Counted from the stretch's first letter, positions 35,815 through 48,542 are shown. The stretch is DNA of 64,000 nt from Sipunculus nudus (GCA_026874595.1 CM049307.1:77352643-77416642), one strand, 5' to 3'. The notes: generated from the letters alone by a model not told the origin. Made by a program: numbers and translations.

Positions 35815-36634
35815 TGAATGATCTCAGACTTGTAAACCCATTTTACCATCAGGAAGGTAGATCTTACAAGAATTTTCCATCAGTGCCAAAATCACACATT
35901 AAATAAAATTAATTGGTTTGAAATTCCATGCTTGGGTCAATAAACAGAAAGAATTCATTGCTTAGAACATACTATCACTGTTGTTATAATTTTTAATTTT
36001 GATTTGTTAAGCTGTTTACAACAGTGTAACTGTTTTTTTCTTTAAATCCTAGCTTAACATAAGAATAACAAGTCTGTTAATAACTAGTATAGATATTTGT
36101 TGATAAAGTTCCTGTCATGCTAGAATAACCGTTTAACAGTCACATCTGTAAGGCATTAATGTGAAGGAGGAAAACTTGAAAAAAGATTCATTTCTAACAA
36201 AAATATATTTTAATATCCTTATATAACAGGCTAACAAATCTAAATGACAAATTATCTTAACAGTGATAATATCATGATATACTATATTATGATTAGGAGT
36301 CAGTGTTACCTTTGGGTTTTACAGAACAGTATGTCAGGTTGAGCCAGTGGAATAAGAGAAGGGCAATGTTTTCATATTTTGTCAAATAGTTAACAGTAAT
36401 TTCAGACAGCATTTGAGATCAGAATGTATTAACTAGAGTAAATCTTCTTATTATATTACTTATACTAAGGTCTTCATGTAGAATGACCCAAGAAGTGCCC
36501 CAATATTTTCTGTAATGTTCTGCCACTTGAGGAAATTCTTTAGCAAAAACAGATGGCTGTGAGTATTTGGCAATGTCTTTTGCTAATCTTTCTGTTTAAT
36601 AGGATGACAGCCCTATTATACACTCTGGGAAAGG
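35815..36634. other. Spacer between convergent relics
   Basis: AT-rich, non-coding. Separates the 3' ends of the DUF6589 and helicase genes by about 0.8 kb; no terminal repeat recognised. Confidence 0.5.
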
Positions 36635-36975
36635 TTAATCAATTAATTTGTTCTCTTGATTAAAGTAATGGGTTAGGCAGAACTTTGCATCCTCAGAAAC
36701 ATGTTGATCAGCAGGCAGTTCCTCGTCCATGGGAGCATAGAAGATGCATTCAATACATGAACATTCAGATCTGCAATTGTCACAACAATTGTGCAGATCT
36801 TTATCTGGCCTATCAAAGTCAAAATAATTAAGGAGATATTTTCTTCTGCAGGTCTTTGAATGACAATACTCCCTCATATAATCCTGTAGATGGTTATGGT
36901 TTGCTGCTATATCACTGGCATTGTCCTTTGATGGTTGCTCATCACGTCCACAACGCCCAATTCCTTGAATATACG
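36635..36975 (-). pseudogene. RecQ-like helicase, terminal exon
   Basis: Minus-strand exon after TTTCTTTTATAG. Joined to the preceding exon it reads TMET-YIQGIGRCGRD, an intact helicase motif VI (Q-x-x-G-R-x-G-R-D), then EQPS. A RecQ-type zinc-binding segment follows: CHSKTCRRKYLLNYFDF with NCCDNC. The frame ends at 36635. Motif VI couples ATP hydrolysis to DNA unwinding. The exon itself is open; the gene is called a relic because its ATP-binding half is not found. Confidence 0.8.
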
Positions 36976-37018
36976 CTATAAAAGAAACAGACAAATGTAC
37001 AGGTGCACGACTGTTAAT

Positions 37019-37812
37019 TGTTACAGGTGCTCTTTTTATTGTGTGTCACGGGCGTGGCTCCTGTTGTGGCGTTCGTGTCTGGCCGCGTGTTACATTCTAT
37101 GTTTAATCCATACTGGCTGAACTCTCGTCATGTTAGCCTTGGGTTTTCACGCCTGGCCGGGGTCACGTGATGAGCCTGGTGTGTGGAGATACACAGCGCT
37201 TTATTTCTAGAGAATTCCTGAAACGCGTGTTGCGCAAGATCTTATAAACTGTTCTAGAAGTGGAAAATTTTCGACTTGAGGTGTGAAGGTATATAAAGGG
37301 GTGTGTTTTAGAGAGAGAGATCAGAGCAGATTTTCCAGGGGACGCAGCAGCGTGTGTGGGTTTCTGGGACCTTATCCGACGGATGCGGCAATTATAGATT
37401 TTTAAAGACTTTCTCCTGGATTTTATGCATTGGACTTCAGTTTACTTTCTGTGTTGTTGCAAGAACTTTCTACTGGACTGTCATTCTCCGAGAGTTTACA
37501 TTTAAAGGACTTATCGTTGTGATGGTGTTGGTATCCAGGTACTGTGCACATACATTATTTTCTCTGTGATTGTTTGGCTTGTTGCTGTACCGCTGTTTTA
37601 CTGTATATTTGTATTGATTTTGTGTATTGTATTGTTAGGGTTGTTTTAAGAATAAATTATAGTTATTTGTTAACAAAAAAACACTGACTTCTTTATTCAT
37701 TCCCCTAGACATTTCCCGCTGCCTAGTGTTACAGAATCTGATTTTTTTATCTCCGTTACAGAATTTGTGTTCATCACGCATACGTGATCTGTTTATATTA
37801 GGTTCCGTAACA
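37019..37812 (+). mobile_element. Solo LTR of the Gmr1-like family
   Basis: A 794-bp LTR beginning TGTTACAG and ending CCGTAACA, flanked on both sides by TAAT (37015-37018 and 37813-37816), a 4-bp target duplication. It carries a TATATAAAGG box (37290-37299) and AATAAA (37651-37656). It matches the LTRs at 7702-8475 and 13549-14122. It lies in the intron between the last two helicase exons, 43 bp from the acceptor, in antisense to the helicase. Confidence 0.9.
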
Positions 37813-38284
37813 TAATTTACAAAATATTTATTATTATTACAAAAGTCAATAACAGATTTCTATAAATTATTTTCAAACTTTTTACAGGCATCTGACAATA
37901 TCTTCTTAATTTATGTAATAATTACTCGTACAATATTTATAATAATCCAAAGTCCAAAACTAAATCACACAATCTGAATTTCTGAAAATTAGAATAAAGA
38001 AAAATGTGAAATATAGGCAGAGCACCTTTGATTTTTTCACCAATATTACCTAACAACTCTTGGCTATCACACTTCTGGCTCTAGTGTATTTTATTTAGTG
38101 TTTGCAAACTGTGGCATATATCATGCACAAGTAAAGAGAAACAAGAGCACTTTATGGAGAAAAAGTACTAATTAAGTATTAATATTAAAGTTCAAAAATA
38201 ATTGTTTGGGTCCCTTGTTTTAAAACTGAATCAGTTTATGAATTTTAACTGTACTGAATAATTTTGTATGAACTAAATCCTTAC

Positions 38285-38426
38285 TTTCCATGGTAGATAG
38301 TGGTCCAATATGTATTACCTGCCGAACATCGGGGGGATCAGCTCCCATCCCATATGCCTCTGTGGCAAGAAGTAGGCGAAGGCTTCCTTCTGGGTTCTGG
38401 AAACTCTTGGTGATAAGAGATTTCAT
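38285..38426 (-). pseudogene. RecQ-like helicase, motif V exon
   Basis: A 142-bp exon between TTTTTTACAG and A|GTAAGG. It encodes MKSLITKSFQNPEG, LRLLLATEAYGMGADPPDVR and QVIHIGPLSTME. The ATEAYGMG-D stretch followed by VIHIGP is the usual RecQ motif V region. Its phase joins cleanly with both neighbouring exons. Confidence 0.85.
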
Positions 38427-38817
38427 CTGTAAAAAATTACACAGACATTTGTATTTCAGAACAAGAACAACCAAGTATGTTTTTTTAGTAATCCACTGTC
38501 TGTGATGTTAACTTCATTGAATGTATGATCATTTTCATGGTGTCAAAGTATGGTATTCATGTAGTTTCACATTTTACAGGAGACATGAGAAACTTAAGCA
38601 AAATGTAAATGAATGTGTTAATTTTCTATCATATATAACTTGTTTGTATAGATGTTGTTTTACGATAAGAACAGGAAACAAATGATAAAATGCCTGCTAT
38701 ATCTGCAGATTTGCTAAATATGATTTGTTTATGTTTGTTATGTCATATAATACCTGATAAGAGAAACAAATTATAAATTTTGCAAAACAGCACGTGTGCA
38801 TTATTATTGACACCAAC

Positions 38818-39105
38818 CTCACTTGTTTGAGGTGCATGATGTTGAGCCACCATGCCACCAAGTTCTCTGTTTGTTGCTTCTTGCTGTAACTGGTTGTCTT
38901 TAAGAGAGTTTTCCACAGCATGATGGTACATCTGACCACAAAACTTCAGTGGTAGATAAACAATTGTCTTATCACAGTGAGTCCCCTCATGACAGAGCTG
39001 CTCAAGAATTTGACCCATCACCTTCTGCACTGATTCATAAGCTGTGGTCTCACTTCCACAAGTTGGCAGGCGTTTTTTTTTTTTACCTCCAAGTAAATAT
39101 TTGGT
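38818..39105 (-). pseudogene. RecQ-like helicase, motif IV exon
   Basis: A 96-codon, phase 0 exon from TTTACACAG to a GTTGGT donor. It reads TKYLLGGKKKKRLPTCGSE, VMGQILEQLCHEG, DKTIVYLPLKFCGQMYHH (position of helicase motif IV) and ends GGMVAQHHAPQTSE. The Lys run is coded by twelve A in a row, a likely site for frameshift mutation. Upstream of it I find no Walker A or DExH exon in about 2 kb, so the first RecA-like domain is missing or unrecognisable. Confidence 0.72.
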
Positions 39106-39766
39106 CTGTGTAAACAAAGCAAAAACATGTTACTTATTGTAACTGTATATGAATAACGTTTCCCACAGTTTATCATTACTTTTCCTACCATTTAAGTATG
39201 TTGGGGGTGCATGATATGGTTACATATTTAAGACATTTAAAATATTTAACTTGGATTTCCTTATTAATTTTCTATATCTCATTTCACTGTCGTAACAGCT
39301 TTACCAGGCAGTCTCCTTTAGTTTTCTAGCCAGCTATTCACTAGAGGTAAAAATTCTAATGCACTGTCCACTGTCCACTTTAAGTTACTCCTGGTAAGAT
39401 GTAAAGTGTTATTTTCAATAAGAGGGCAAGACAAAAACAATCAATTTTCTCAAACTTGCATAAATGCCTTCTTTTCAGTGTTAAATAGGTCACTATAAAT
39501 ACTCTCTGCCAGTTTAATGGGACATAATCAGGAGCAATAATATGCCTATTCTCTCACAATATCAGTTCAGTTTTACTCTATATGAAACTTTCCCAGCAAA
39601 ACTATCCCAGCACACTGTCTTAGTACCTCCCTTTGAGCTGTTTAACACCTTCTTATGCATGGTTTTAAAGTTCTAGTTGGTAAGTGTGATATTGTTATGT
39701 TTAAACGTTTTCATAATATTTCTTCTCACCACTACTTTTAATCGCTTTAATTAGTTACCATGTCCT
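39106..39766. other. Spacer upstream of helicase exons
   Basis: Non-coding apart from the interspersed repeat at 39518-39668. Confidence 0.5.
39518..39668 (+). repeat. Interspersed repeat copy
   Basis: Same repeat as 5875-6025: GGGACATAATCAGGAGCAAT, then CCCAGCAAAACTATCCCAGC and GAGCTGTTTAACACCTTCTT. Confidence 0.7.
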
Positions 39767-39768
39767 CA

Positions 39769-39942
39769 CCTTGGTTTCCATCCGTCAGAGGAAACTGAAC
39801 CCAGTCTGGCATTCCAGTTTCTTCTGATCCCTCTCCCTCTCTAGCAAGCAGCTTCAGCAGGAGCTTTCTATTGGCAGCCTGTTCTTTGAGGATGTCACCC
39901 AAAGTCACTTGGACTTTGGTTACAGTTTTAAGAAGCTCTATT
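39769..39942 (-). CDS. Candidate exon, unrecognised coiled-coil-like peptide
   Basis: On the minus strand a frame reads ELLKTVTKVQVTLGDILKEQ, then AANRKLLLKLLAREGEGSEE, then PDWVQFPLTDGNQ and a good GTGAGG donor in phase 1. The Leu/Lys helix followed by a short FPL-type motif resembles DUF4806-like segments found in invertebrate multicopy proteins, but I cannot prove that. Its phase does not match the helicase exon at 38818-39105, so either an exon is missing between them or it belongs to another gene. Confidence 0.4.
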
Positions 39943-41860
39943 TATCCATGTATCCATAAATATTAAACTATAAACATAACTCCTTATAAAAGAGATCTGA
40001 AGACCAAATCAGCATATGTCACATAATCATAGGATGTGTAGCATATTCATTAGCCAGATATAAAAATAATAACTTTTAACTAATAACAATTAAGTGCGTC
40101 AGTTATTACTCTAACTTTTACTGTCAGTATAAAGATTTGGCAGTCTTATTAAATATACTTTTGATTCAGAAATTATCATCGGTTTCACCTTTCTTTGTTT
40201 TGACCTTAAACACTATTCGTTGGGTTAACACTTTCGTGGATTAATCGTTCCTGTTTATGCATTTTATCAGAACTCATTTGTGAACAGACCTGAAAATAAG
40301 CCAAAGATTGTTCGGTAAACATTCACTGGAATTTTATATCTTTAAGACTCGTTAAATAAAAAAATAGTCTTGGCTCATTGACACAACAACTAAAATACCT
40401 TTTGTCTTAACTGAATCGTGGGTGAAAATATTCAGATAAATCTTGATAGATTTCTTCGGGATAATTCCACAAATGAAGTCATGCATTACTAGGTTAATGA
40501 GAGCAAGTGCCGGCTCTAGAGATTGGTATGTCGTTTGTTCAGAAGAAACCCCGTTTCCACTCCAGCGGGCACCAATGCACCTCCAGCACGAGGCCACAGT
40601 TAAACTGGGCCCCCGCTCAAAATAGTGCTCAGCTGACCGTGTCTCATCTCCAAGCCCACTGACTTACTAGGTTATCTCTCTCGCACGGTTTAGCTCTAAA
40701 TGTTTAGTCCGCAATTAACGGGATACAGTAATATGGTGGAGTTGCCTTGTTTACAGGATGCAGTTATCTGGTTGTTCCGAACATCACACGGTACTTTTGC
40801 CAGAAACCATGCATGCAGAAGTACCGTCACTCGGCCGCATCAGCGGCTAGTCGGCTAAGCCTGTCATTACCAGCATCAAACATGATTAATGAAATGATCA
40901 GTATCTATTGTTGTTTCTTCAAATAAAAATTGTTATTACTAAAAAAACAATTAAAACGACGAGAAGTGCAAAATGAATAAAGGACAAGCCGACTTGGTAA
41001 TATCATGATATTTTAATCGGCGGCTCTCGAAGCAGAGGTAAGACATTCCATTCAATCCAATCAGGATCATCCTTATGCACACTAGCCATGACAAACACGA
41101 CTCAGTTAGGACCCTCTACTGAGTCGTGACACAAGCCAAATTTAGAACCGCCCTGCAAGTCCATGCCTGGCTATTTAACCGTATCTCCGCATACAGTCAG
41201 CAGACGGACCGCAGGCAGAAATCTCCCATACATGCAGAACAAAATACGATTATATTGGGTTATAACGGAATATTTCACACACATGGTGGGTGTAGTTGGA
41301 GAGATAAGAAACTTATTAAAAGGTCCAGCGGGTTTATTTGATGTGACAAGATACTTGTAAGCAATGAGGCGTTGTCAAAAATGACGAAAATATTTGCATC
41401 CTCATGGGGCCTTATAATGCGATCCTCAGAGCTAGATGTCCAGGCACTCTGGCAAGCCAGTGATCTGGCCATAATGCCAGAGGGCCGATCTGGCGCTATA
41501 TGCACACCTGACCTAGCTCTCATCACAGTGGTGACTGTGTCAATTAGTTTAAAGTTATTGTTACACTAGTAACTGGACAGTTGAGGGGTAAAACGCTTTG
41601 TACTCCCCGCTGACGACCTTGGTTCAAGGCAGGTTGTTTTTCTCCAGGCAGTCCATGTTCCTTCCCCTCTAGACACTATTTGTGTAATGACTAATCGTGC
41701 AATCCATGTATAATAAAGTTTATAGTTTAATTGCGCTAACATTAGATCACAGACGGACGGTGCATTAAAATGTGAGCCTTCTTGTTTACAACTTTCTTGT
41801 TGATAAGTTTCTTGCTCTCAGGTTAAAAGCAGTAATGAAGACGACATCTGACATGAAGGT
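39943..41860. other. Non-coding stretch
   Basis: No supported gene. A minus-strand frame at 40352-40597 and frames at 41126-41569 lack homology and splice support. A slightly GC-richer patch lies around 41390-41540. Confidence 0.45.
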
Positions 41861-42245
41861 TAATGATAAAATGAACGATTAGGCTATTCTTGTGTTCCTT
41901 ATCAAGTTTTACCAATATTGCAGGAGCTGAACTTTTTACCAAATTCTTAAGGGTCATCAAAACACCCTCGGAACAATTTCCATCTGAAACAATTTCTCAA
42001 CCGAATAATAAATCAAGACAGAGCCTGTGAAGGAACATGGAGTGGACCTGCTGGTGAGTTCTCTTTCTGACTTTATGCCTTTAAAGGACACAGAAGATTA
42101 TTTTTTCCCACCGTGTTGCCTTCATTTGCAAGAAATGCAATGATATGCTTGCACTGTATCGTGTTGTGTATCTTCCTGATAATAAATCCACATACATTGG
42201 AAACAACATTTGCAACAGTACTAAAGCAATGAAAATCATCAGTTG
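41861..42245 (+). repeat. Duplicated segment, copy 1
   Basis: Matches 63331-63705 in the same orientation over about 375 bp, including GAGTGGACCTGC and GACACAGAA phrases. In both copies one frame conserves VAF-I/L-CKKCN...V-V/H-LP-x-NK...CNST. Conservation at the peptide level suggests a once-coding exon with a C-x2-C pair. Family not recognised. Confidence 0.6.
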
Positions 42246-43666
42246 TCTGTATTATTGTATTTTAAATAACAGGTACCAGTGTATATTTAATAAACGAATG
42301 TGTGACTTGAACATTCATAAAAAATATTACTGAATAAACTTACACGCATCGGTGTGAAAGGTGGAAGGTAGATATGCTTCATCGTGAGTTTTGGGGCGAG
42401 TCTCGCGGGTCGTTCTACGTCACAGTTATAGTAGAGCTGAACATCCTTCTAAGAAGCAGTCTGTGGTATTCAAATTTGAGCCTTTATTTCAAAATATTTA
42501 GGAGATAAAGTTTATATATTTACTCGTCAATATTTACTACGAATCATTAAAGATTGAATAGACCATGATGAAAATTTGCACAAAAATATACTGCATCTGT
42601 AAAATAAAAATACACCACTTATGTTATAGTGCAAAATATCCAGCAGAAAACGGAGTATTGACATTTATTGGTTCCACCATTGGCACCATAACATCAATGA
42701 AAAGTCTCTGATATATAGACATATAAAATCAAAAGAGGCAGGTATTAAGCATATTAAGTTGTTTCAAGCAGGAAATACATCTGATTCAGTTTTAATATTT
42801 TCTTGCCAAACACATTATGTATTTTTAAAATCAATCTTAAAAACCATACTGATAATCGAAATCAACTTTCTTTATTGTCTCATGTTTTCCAAAAATAGTA
42901 TAATTTTAAATAACAACCGTTATGGTCATTATGTCAAACTTTGATCGGCGTCATGTTACATTTGTAAGATGTCTTTAAATTACAAAGGTATTATAGGTTC
43001 AACTCGGGCAGATTCTCACACTCTGAGGCAAGTTTCTCATACCATAGATTCACAGTATGGTTAACCATGGAATCACCGCTTAGCTAATAGTTCATGCTAA
43101 GGTGAGATATTTATGAAATGAGCAGATATTGGTAGTGTCGCAGGGGACAAGATTTCGCCCTTAACGTGTCCAGGCTGCGAAAAAAAATCGGTTGTCCGTC
43201 TCGGAGATCTGTTCGTCTTGTTCCATCTGCCGCCGGGCTCTCTCCTGATTGGCTGTTGCCATGACACCAGGTGTCAGGAAAAGTTAGTTCTCATATCAAA
43301 GACACACTTTATTGCATCGGCCCCTACTACATTGGGTTGGAATAATGATAAATACTTTTTCATCATATTTGTGGGGGTTTCTTTCTTGTCAATCTTGCCA
43401 GAAACACACACATAGGAAATACTATTTATGCTGAAAATGACTAGTTTCATGTGACTGAATCTGTATTGAAAAAATTCTACTTTCCGTAAAATAAGTGACC
43501 ATGGATCTTGACTTTCAGATAGTTTACATAAAGGTGATGCATGAATTAATTATTGATGTAATGATCTGGTGAAAAATATTTGTTAAGGAACCTTGAGCAT
43601 AAGAGTGCTCAAAAATCATGTTTTTGCCGTAGTGCTTAGAAAATAAGTAACTGGCCCAGTCGTAGA
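42246..43666. other. Non-coding stretch
   Basis: AT-rich with no recognised gene, repeat array or splice-supported frame. Confidence 0.5.
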
Positions 43667-43778
43667 CCCAGTTGTGGCTCTGTTGTAAACCCAACATCAG
43701 GTTTAGCCTTCTCCCGTCCGCTACATAAATAAAGGCAGGCACCTGGGGCACTGTGTTTACAACAGAGCCACAACTGGG
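43667..43778. repeat. Inverted repeat with 24-bp perfect arms
   Basis: 43667-43690 and 43755-43778 are exact reverse complements (CCCAGTTGTGGCTCTG...), separated by 64 bp. CCCAGTCG and CGACTGGG just outside also pair partly. It could be a short foldback transposon. Confidence 0.85.
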
Positions 43779-44969
43779 CCTAGCCCAGTCGATTCATTGG
43801 CTTAAACATAATCTCTCTCTTTATCAGAGCCACCAAACTTACTCTTGCTGTTTCGCAATGCGAAAACAAGTACTACCACCTCGTGGCAAAATATATAATT
43901 TAATTGAGGCTTTCTGGCCACTGGAACGGAGTTTCGTCTATTGGTACATGAAATCACGTTTTGATTTAAACGTTTTAGTAGCAAACGTATTTCTGAAGGC
44001 CAGGCAGGGCTTGTTGTTCTTATTCTCATTATTATGAACAAATCAGCCGAAACACATAGTAATATATCCTCTTAATTAAATAAATGTATCCCTTAAAAGT
44101 CTAGTAAGGACCCATTAAGAATGACCATGGTTAATTTTTACTGAGTACATACAGGTGCGTCAAGGAATCCAAAATTAACAAATCGCACATGGTAAGTTTC
44201 AGTGTCATAGCTGGGCTTCAACAGTCATGTCCCTAATACTAGCACATGCACAGATGATAATTTCATCTCACCTGATTATAAGCTCAAAGGTTTATTCGAT
44301 CTACCACTGCATAACTCTCCTTTAGTTATTAACATTCCTGAAAATCGCTGATTTGCTACATTTCCCTACGCTACGATTTATTCACATCCCCTAAGTCCAC
44401 ATTCTCGTCTAACACTTGAGTTGGCACAGCATTTGGAATCGTTTCCATCTGGTCCTCTTCCACCAGTTAAGAACCACCTGGTTCACTACTGGCTCGTCCA
44501 CTAACCAGGTCAAGATCTCCTTGTGTTTGGTCACTAATGGCAATCTTAAATGCCACACAGCGCCTGCGACGTTTACACGGGTTTTAAATGCACTTTTTTT
44601 TTTATTTTCTCAGCATGAGTACGGTCAATATTCTGCAGATGCTGGCCATGTAACACCCAATTGCCATGGGTTTGGTTATTTCTTTTTTTATCTGATGTTA
44701 GTAGATCGTAGTGACCTCGTTTCAAGTCCTAGTGCAAATGAAAACTAATAGTTAATATGCCATCCAGTGGCCATGCCATTATCCTCACACCGAGCAGATT
44801 AAGAAAATATTATCCTAAGAGGGAAGAAACTGAGCTAATCCCGAATTCGAACATGTACTGGTGCCGCACAAGTCCAGCGTTCCAACGGCTTAGCTAGAAA
44901 AGCAAGCTGCCCTGTAGACTCTGTTCGGTCCAGTTGTTTTGTGCAACCTTTCACCATAACAACATACAC

Positions 44970-44970
<1 letters not shown>
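43779..44970. other. Non-coding stretch
   Basis: Open frames at 43753-44037 and 44416-44748 (+) have no recognisable content. No repeat structure noted. Confidence 0.45.

Positions 44971-45032
<62 letters not shown>
44970..45032. repeat. TA microsatellite
   Basis: About 60 bp of TA dinucleotides immediately upstream of a LINE fragment. Confidence 0.95.
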
Positions 45033-45034
<2 letters not shown>

Positions 45035-45077
45035 TACTTCAAAGACGCTATTGTAACGGTATTAAAAATAAAACATA

Positions 45078-45640
45078 TTTGGGTTTTGAACAACTGAGCA
45101 ACTACACACCTGTGTGCAATCTGCCTTTTCTTGCAAAGGTCCTTGAAAAGGTAGTTGCTGGCAGGATCAAGAACCATCTTTCTGCATGTAACCCCCTAGA
45201 ACCACTAGTCTGCGTATCGCAAATTCCACAGCTGCGAGACCGCGCTGGTTAAGGTTCACAATAATTTTGCGCATGCCCTTGACCAGAAAAAAAAACAGTA
45301 ATATTGCTTGTAGATCACAATGCCGCATATGATACGATAAACCAAGTCATCTGATCAAAAGATGTGAAGAGGTGTATGACATCACAGGTGGAGCTCGTTC
45401 CTTGATCATCTCTGACAGGAAGCAGATTGTGTGTGCGAATGGTGAAAAATCAAGTGCTTCATTGATTAGCTGTGGGGTACCACAAAGCTCTTTTTTAGGG
45501 TAACTTTTATTCACACTGTATACCTGTTCACTTGGTGATATATACTGCGCCAACAAAACACCCAATACCATCTCTACGCAGAGAACAACACCCAGTTGTA
45601 ATGTCAATTGACGTGGAGAGGGCCGTTAACTACATGGAAG
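45078..45640 (+). pseudogene. Non-LTR retrotransposon (LINE) reverse transcriptase fragment
   Basis: In order, in shifting frames: NYTPVCNLPFLAKVLEKVV with IKNHLSACNPLEPL, then KRCEEVYDITGGARSLI, QIVCANGEKSSASLISCGVP with QSSFLG, LFTLYTCSLGDIY, and LYAENNTQL where active elements have Y-A-D-D-T-Q-L. This is the mid part of a CR1/L2/Jockey-like reverse transcriptase. The catalytic Asp pair is lost and there are several frameshifts, so it is dead and 5'- and 3'-truncated. Confidence 0.82.
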
Positions 45641-47792
45641 GGGCACGATATGATGATGATATAGCGATTTCGCCGGTTCCGCATATCTATGAGTATCACA
45701 TACTGACGTGCCGGGACATATGAATTTCTCAAAATTCATTCCGCATTCCGTACATCAGGAATCTTAGCTTTGATCGAGATGGCAAAATGATTCTGGGATT
45801 TGTATGTGTGCATGATTCAGTGTCACGTGGTTCATTTGACTGATCACACACCAGTACGGGTGTACTTTCCCTCCAGGGCAGTGAAATTAACAACACTCGT
45901 CGGACTCGGCTTGTACATTTCAGTGTCACAGCTGGTCATTTTAATCGATACTGCTTTTTAGGTTGGCTACATGGACGGTGAATTTAAGGAATATTCGTCA
46001 TCCCCTACACGTATTCCAGAAACATATCTTTAAACGCTGCAAATGGTCCCCCTTATATTTCAACACAACCTCTTGGGATAAAACCTTGAAAATGAGCATT
46101 AGGTTTCATTTTTTTTTTTAAATACGAAGGAATAAATTTGTCCACCCAATATAAATATAATTGTGTGTGCTTATTGTTATTTAAAACATTTATTGCTCCA
46201 AACGTGATCCCGATAATAATACCTGGATTTCATGTTTGACGAAATAAGAGGAACCGCCAAGACAAAACCATCTCAACCGTCGATTTAACTGCAGTAAACA
46301 CCAAAACACAAATATATATGATACTAATAAATTAACGAGCACTACAAATGTTGAAACTTAACAGCAGGGACCAATTTGTCGACGACACGTCTGCTAAAAT
46401 AAAAAAAAAAAAAAAAAAAAAAAAAGGCGAGAACTCGTGCAGGTCTGCCAATGCCAGTGTCTTCCCTTCTATGAAAAGTGACATTTTGAGTTGATTGCAT
46501 CATAGAGCCTCAATTTTCATTTGATACATATACACGTTAATTTAACTGTATTCAGTATGAAACAATTTATATTATATTAAACATGCAAAACAAGCGGTCA
46601 ATAATGCGTTATTGACACAACTGGTTAAAGACAAGTTTATAAATATGAAAAAGAAACACATGAATGTTGCCTAAAATCTGTAACATATATATATATAACA
46701 CATTTTAAAAGAAAAGTAATATTTTATGTCTGATGAAATGTCCTCGCGTCCATAGACAAAGTCAAAGGCCTTGAAAAGTCCATGAAATAAAACGGTTACC
46801 GTCATGATATCCGCTAGACGTCGTTTCAAATCTGTTCCTTGTAGTAGGCATTGTGGCACGGCAGGAACTACTCCTCTGAACTGTAAAACATCAAATTCAT
46901 TTTTTCGTTACATCTGCCGGAAATATTTTGTTTGTATTTTACACGAGTATACTTACAATATATTTCTTATGCAGTTAAGTCCTTACAACACTTTATATAA
47001 TTGTCCTGGGAACAATTCTAACCCAACATATTGGACCCGATTCCAATAACCTCTTCATCACATTTTTAGCTGCGCGGCTGGTGTCTGTAGAAGCCGCAGG
47101 GCATTGTTGGGTCAGACTTTGAAGACCATAATCCCTAATCAGCAGTCGTACCCGTGTGAGTGTAGGTCTGCACAGAAGTTTGTATGGCTGATGCAATATC
47201 CAAGCGAACGAGGAAAGGAATAGTTAAACAAAATCGATAGACAAGGTGGAAACCCTTGGAAAAGGCCAAAAATGACTTTCGTCAATGGTTACTCTCATGA
47301 AGTAAATGCATTATCCAATAACTGACAAACCAAAATGTGTAGTGTGAACGCGCCCGTTGCATGATCCGATCATTGACACACCAAAATGTGTAGTGTGAAT
47401 GCGTCGGTGACAGTAATCCAATCGCACCAACCCGCGGAGAATAAGTGCATGTACTCGAGTCATTGGATTAGTTCAATTGCCTTGTTCTGTGAAGCCTAGC
47501 CGCTTGATAGTATGAAGATGCAGTAAACCCTTTGTTGTAAAAGGTAATATAATCCCCCCCCCCCCCCCTTTAAAAAAATCCAACCATGACTCTTCCATTT
47601 AGAGCACATTGGGACTCTCATGAAAGTCTATAAAAGTCAACCAAATGGTTTTCATTTATATCAGGACAATAATAATAATTTTCTTGAACGTCTAGAAAAA
47701 CGTTATGTATACAATATACTAGTAATCAAATTTAATTGAAAAAAAGAAAAAAGTATAACCTGATTAGTAATTTATTTTTTAGAGAGCACAAT
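45641..47792. other. Non-coding stretch
   Basis: Contains a poly-A run (about 46399-46424), two direct repeats of CCAAAATGTGTAGTGTGAA (about 47328 and 47381) and a poly-C run (about 47556-47569). No gene supported. Confidence 0.5.
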
Positions 47793-48026
47793 TCAACTTT
47801 TGCTACATTGGAAGACAAGATCGATGAATATCTGTATATCATTAGCATATGTTTTGTATCTTTTGGTCTTTCTGCAAATGTATGTGTCTGCCACCTCTTT
47901 AACATGTGCCCTCTCCAGTATTTCCAAAAACTGCCTGACATCTGGCCAGCTCTTTCGTCTTGGGTTGTTGTGTAGGATCCATGGCCACGTCTCAGATGCT
48001 TTTAAAACTCCAAGATTCTTAATGTT
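47793..48026 (-). other. Unrecognised coding-looking frame
   Basis: The minus-strand frame NIKNLGVLKASETWPWILHN, then NPRRKSWPDVRQFLEILERA, then VADTYICRKTKRYKTYAND and a stop. Residue mix (W, P, H, E spread evenly) looks protein-like, more so than the alternative frames. It is downstream, on the same strand, of the DUF6589-like piece at 48543-48697 and may belong to the same relic. No family named. Confidence 0.35.
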
Positions 48027-48542
48027 TCAACAAACTACTATGACATATATTATATATTTTATACATGTTTGGTAAATCTATTTCATGTTGATAATAAGTT
48101 ATTTTGCTAAATGGATGTTCAACCACTTGCATGATCATGTTCATTTTGTATTAAAGACACAGCAAACATTCAGCCTGCATCCTCTCATTTTGGGGTGTCC
48201 CCATCTGTTCTTTTTGCTCATATGTAATCAAGTTACTTACATTTACCTACATATCTCTTTATATTCTTTGTGTAAACAAAAATTTTCAACTCCAGGGATA
48301 ACAGTTTAAATAATATAAATGTTTAATTGGTAATTCATAATTTACACAAAGATTAATAATAATTAATAATAAGATTTCTAAATAGGTTTCTTGTCTGGCT
48401 GTGTATTCTATAGAGGATTCCTGCAGATTCGTATGGTGTTTAAGGGAAGCGTGTTTTGTTGATGATACGTCTTCTGTTAAGTATTTTATGGGACATCAAT
48501 TTAAGTAGTGACTGCATGTTCATTCTTTCAAGCATTTAACAT

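Noticed and set aside
41600-41650. B-box-like GGTTCAAGGC on the plus strand
   Set aside because: No matching A box, anticodon arm or acceptor stem.
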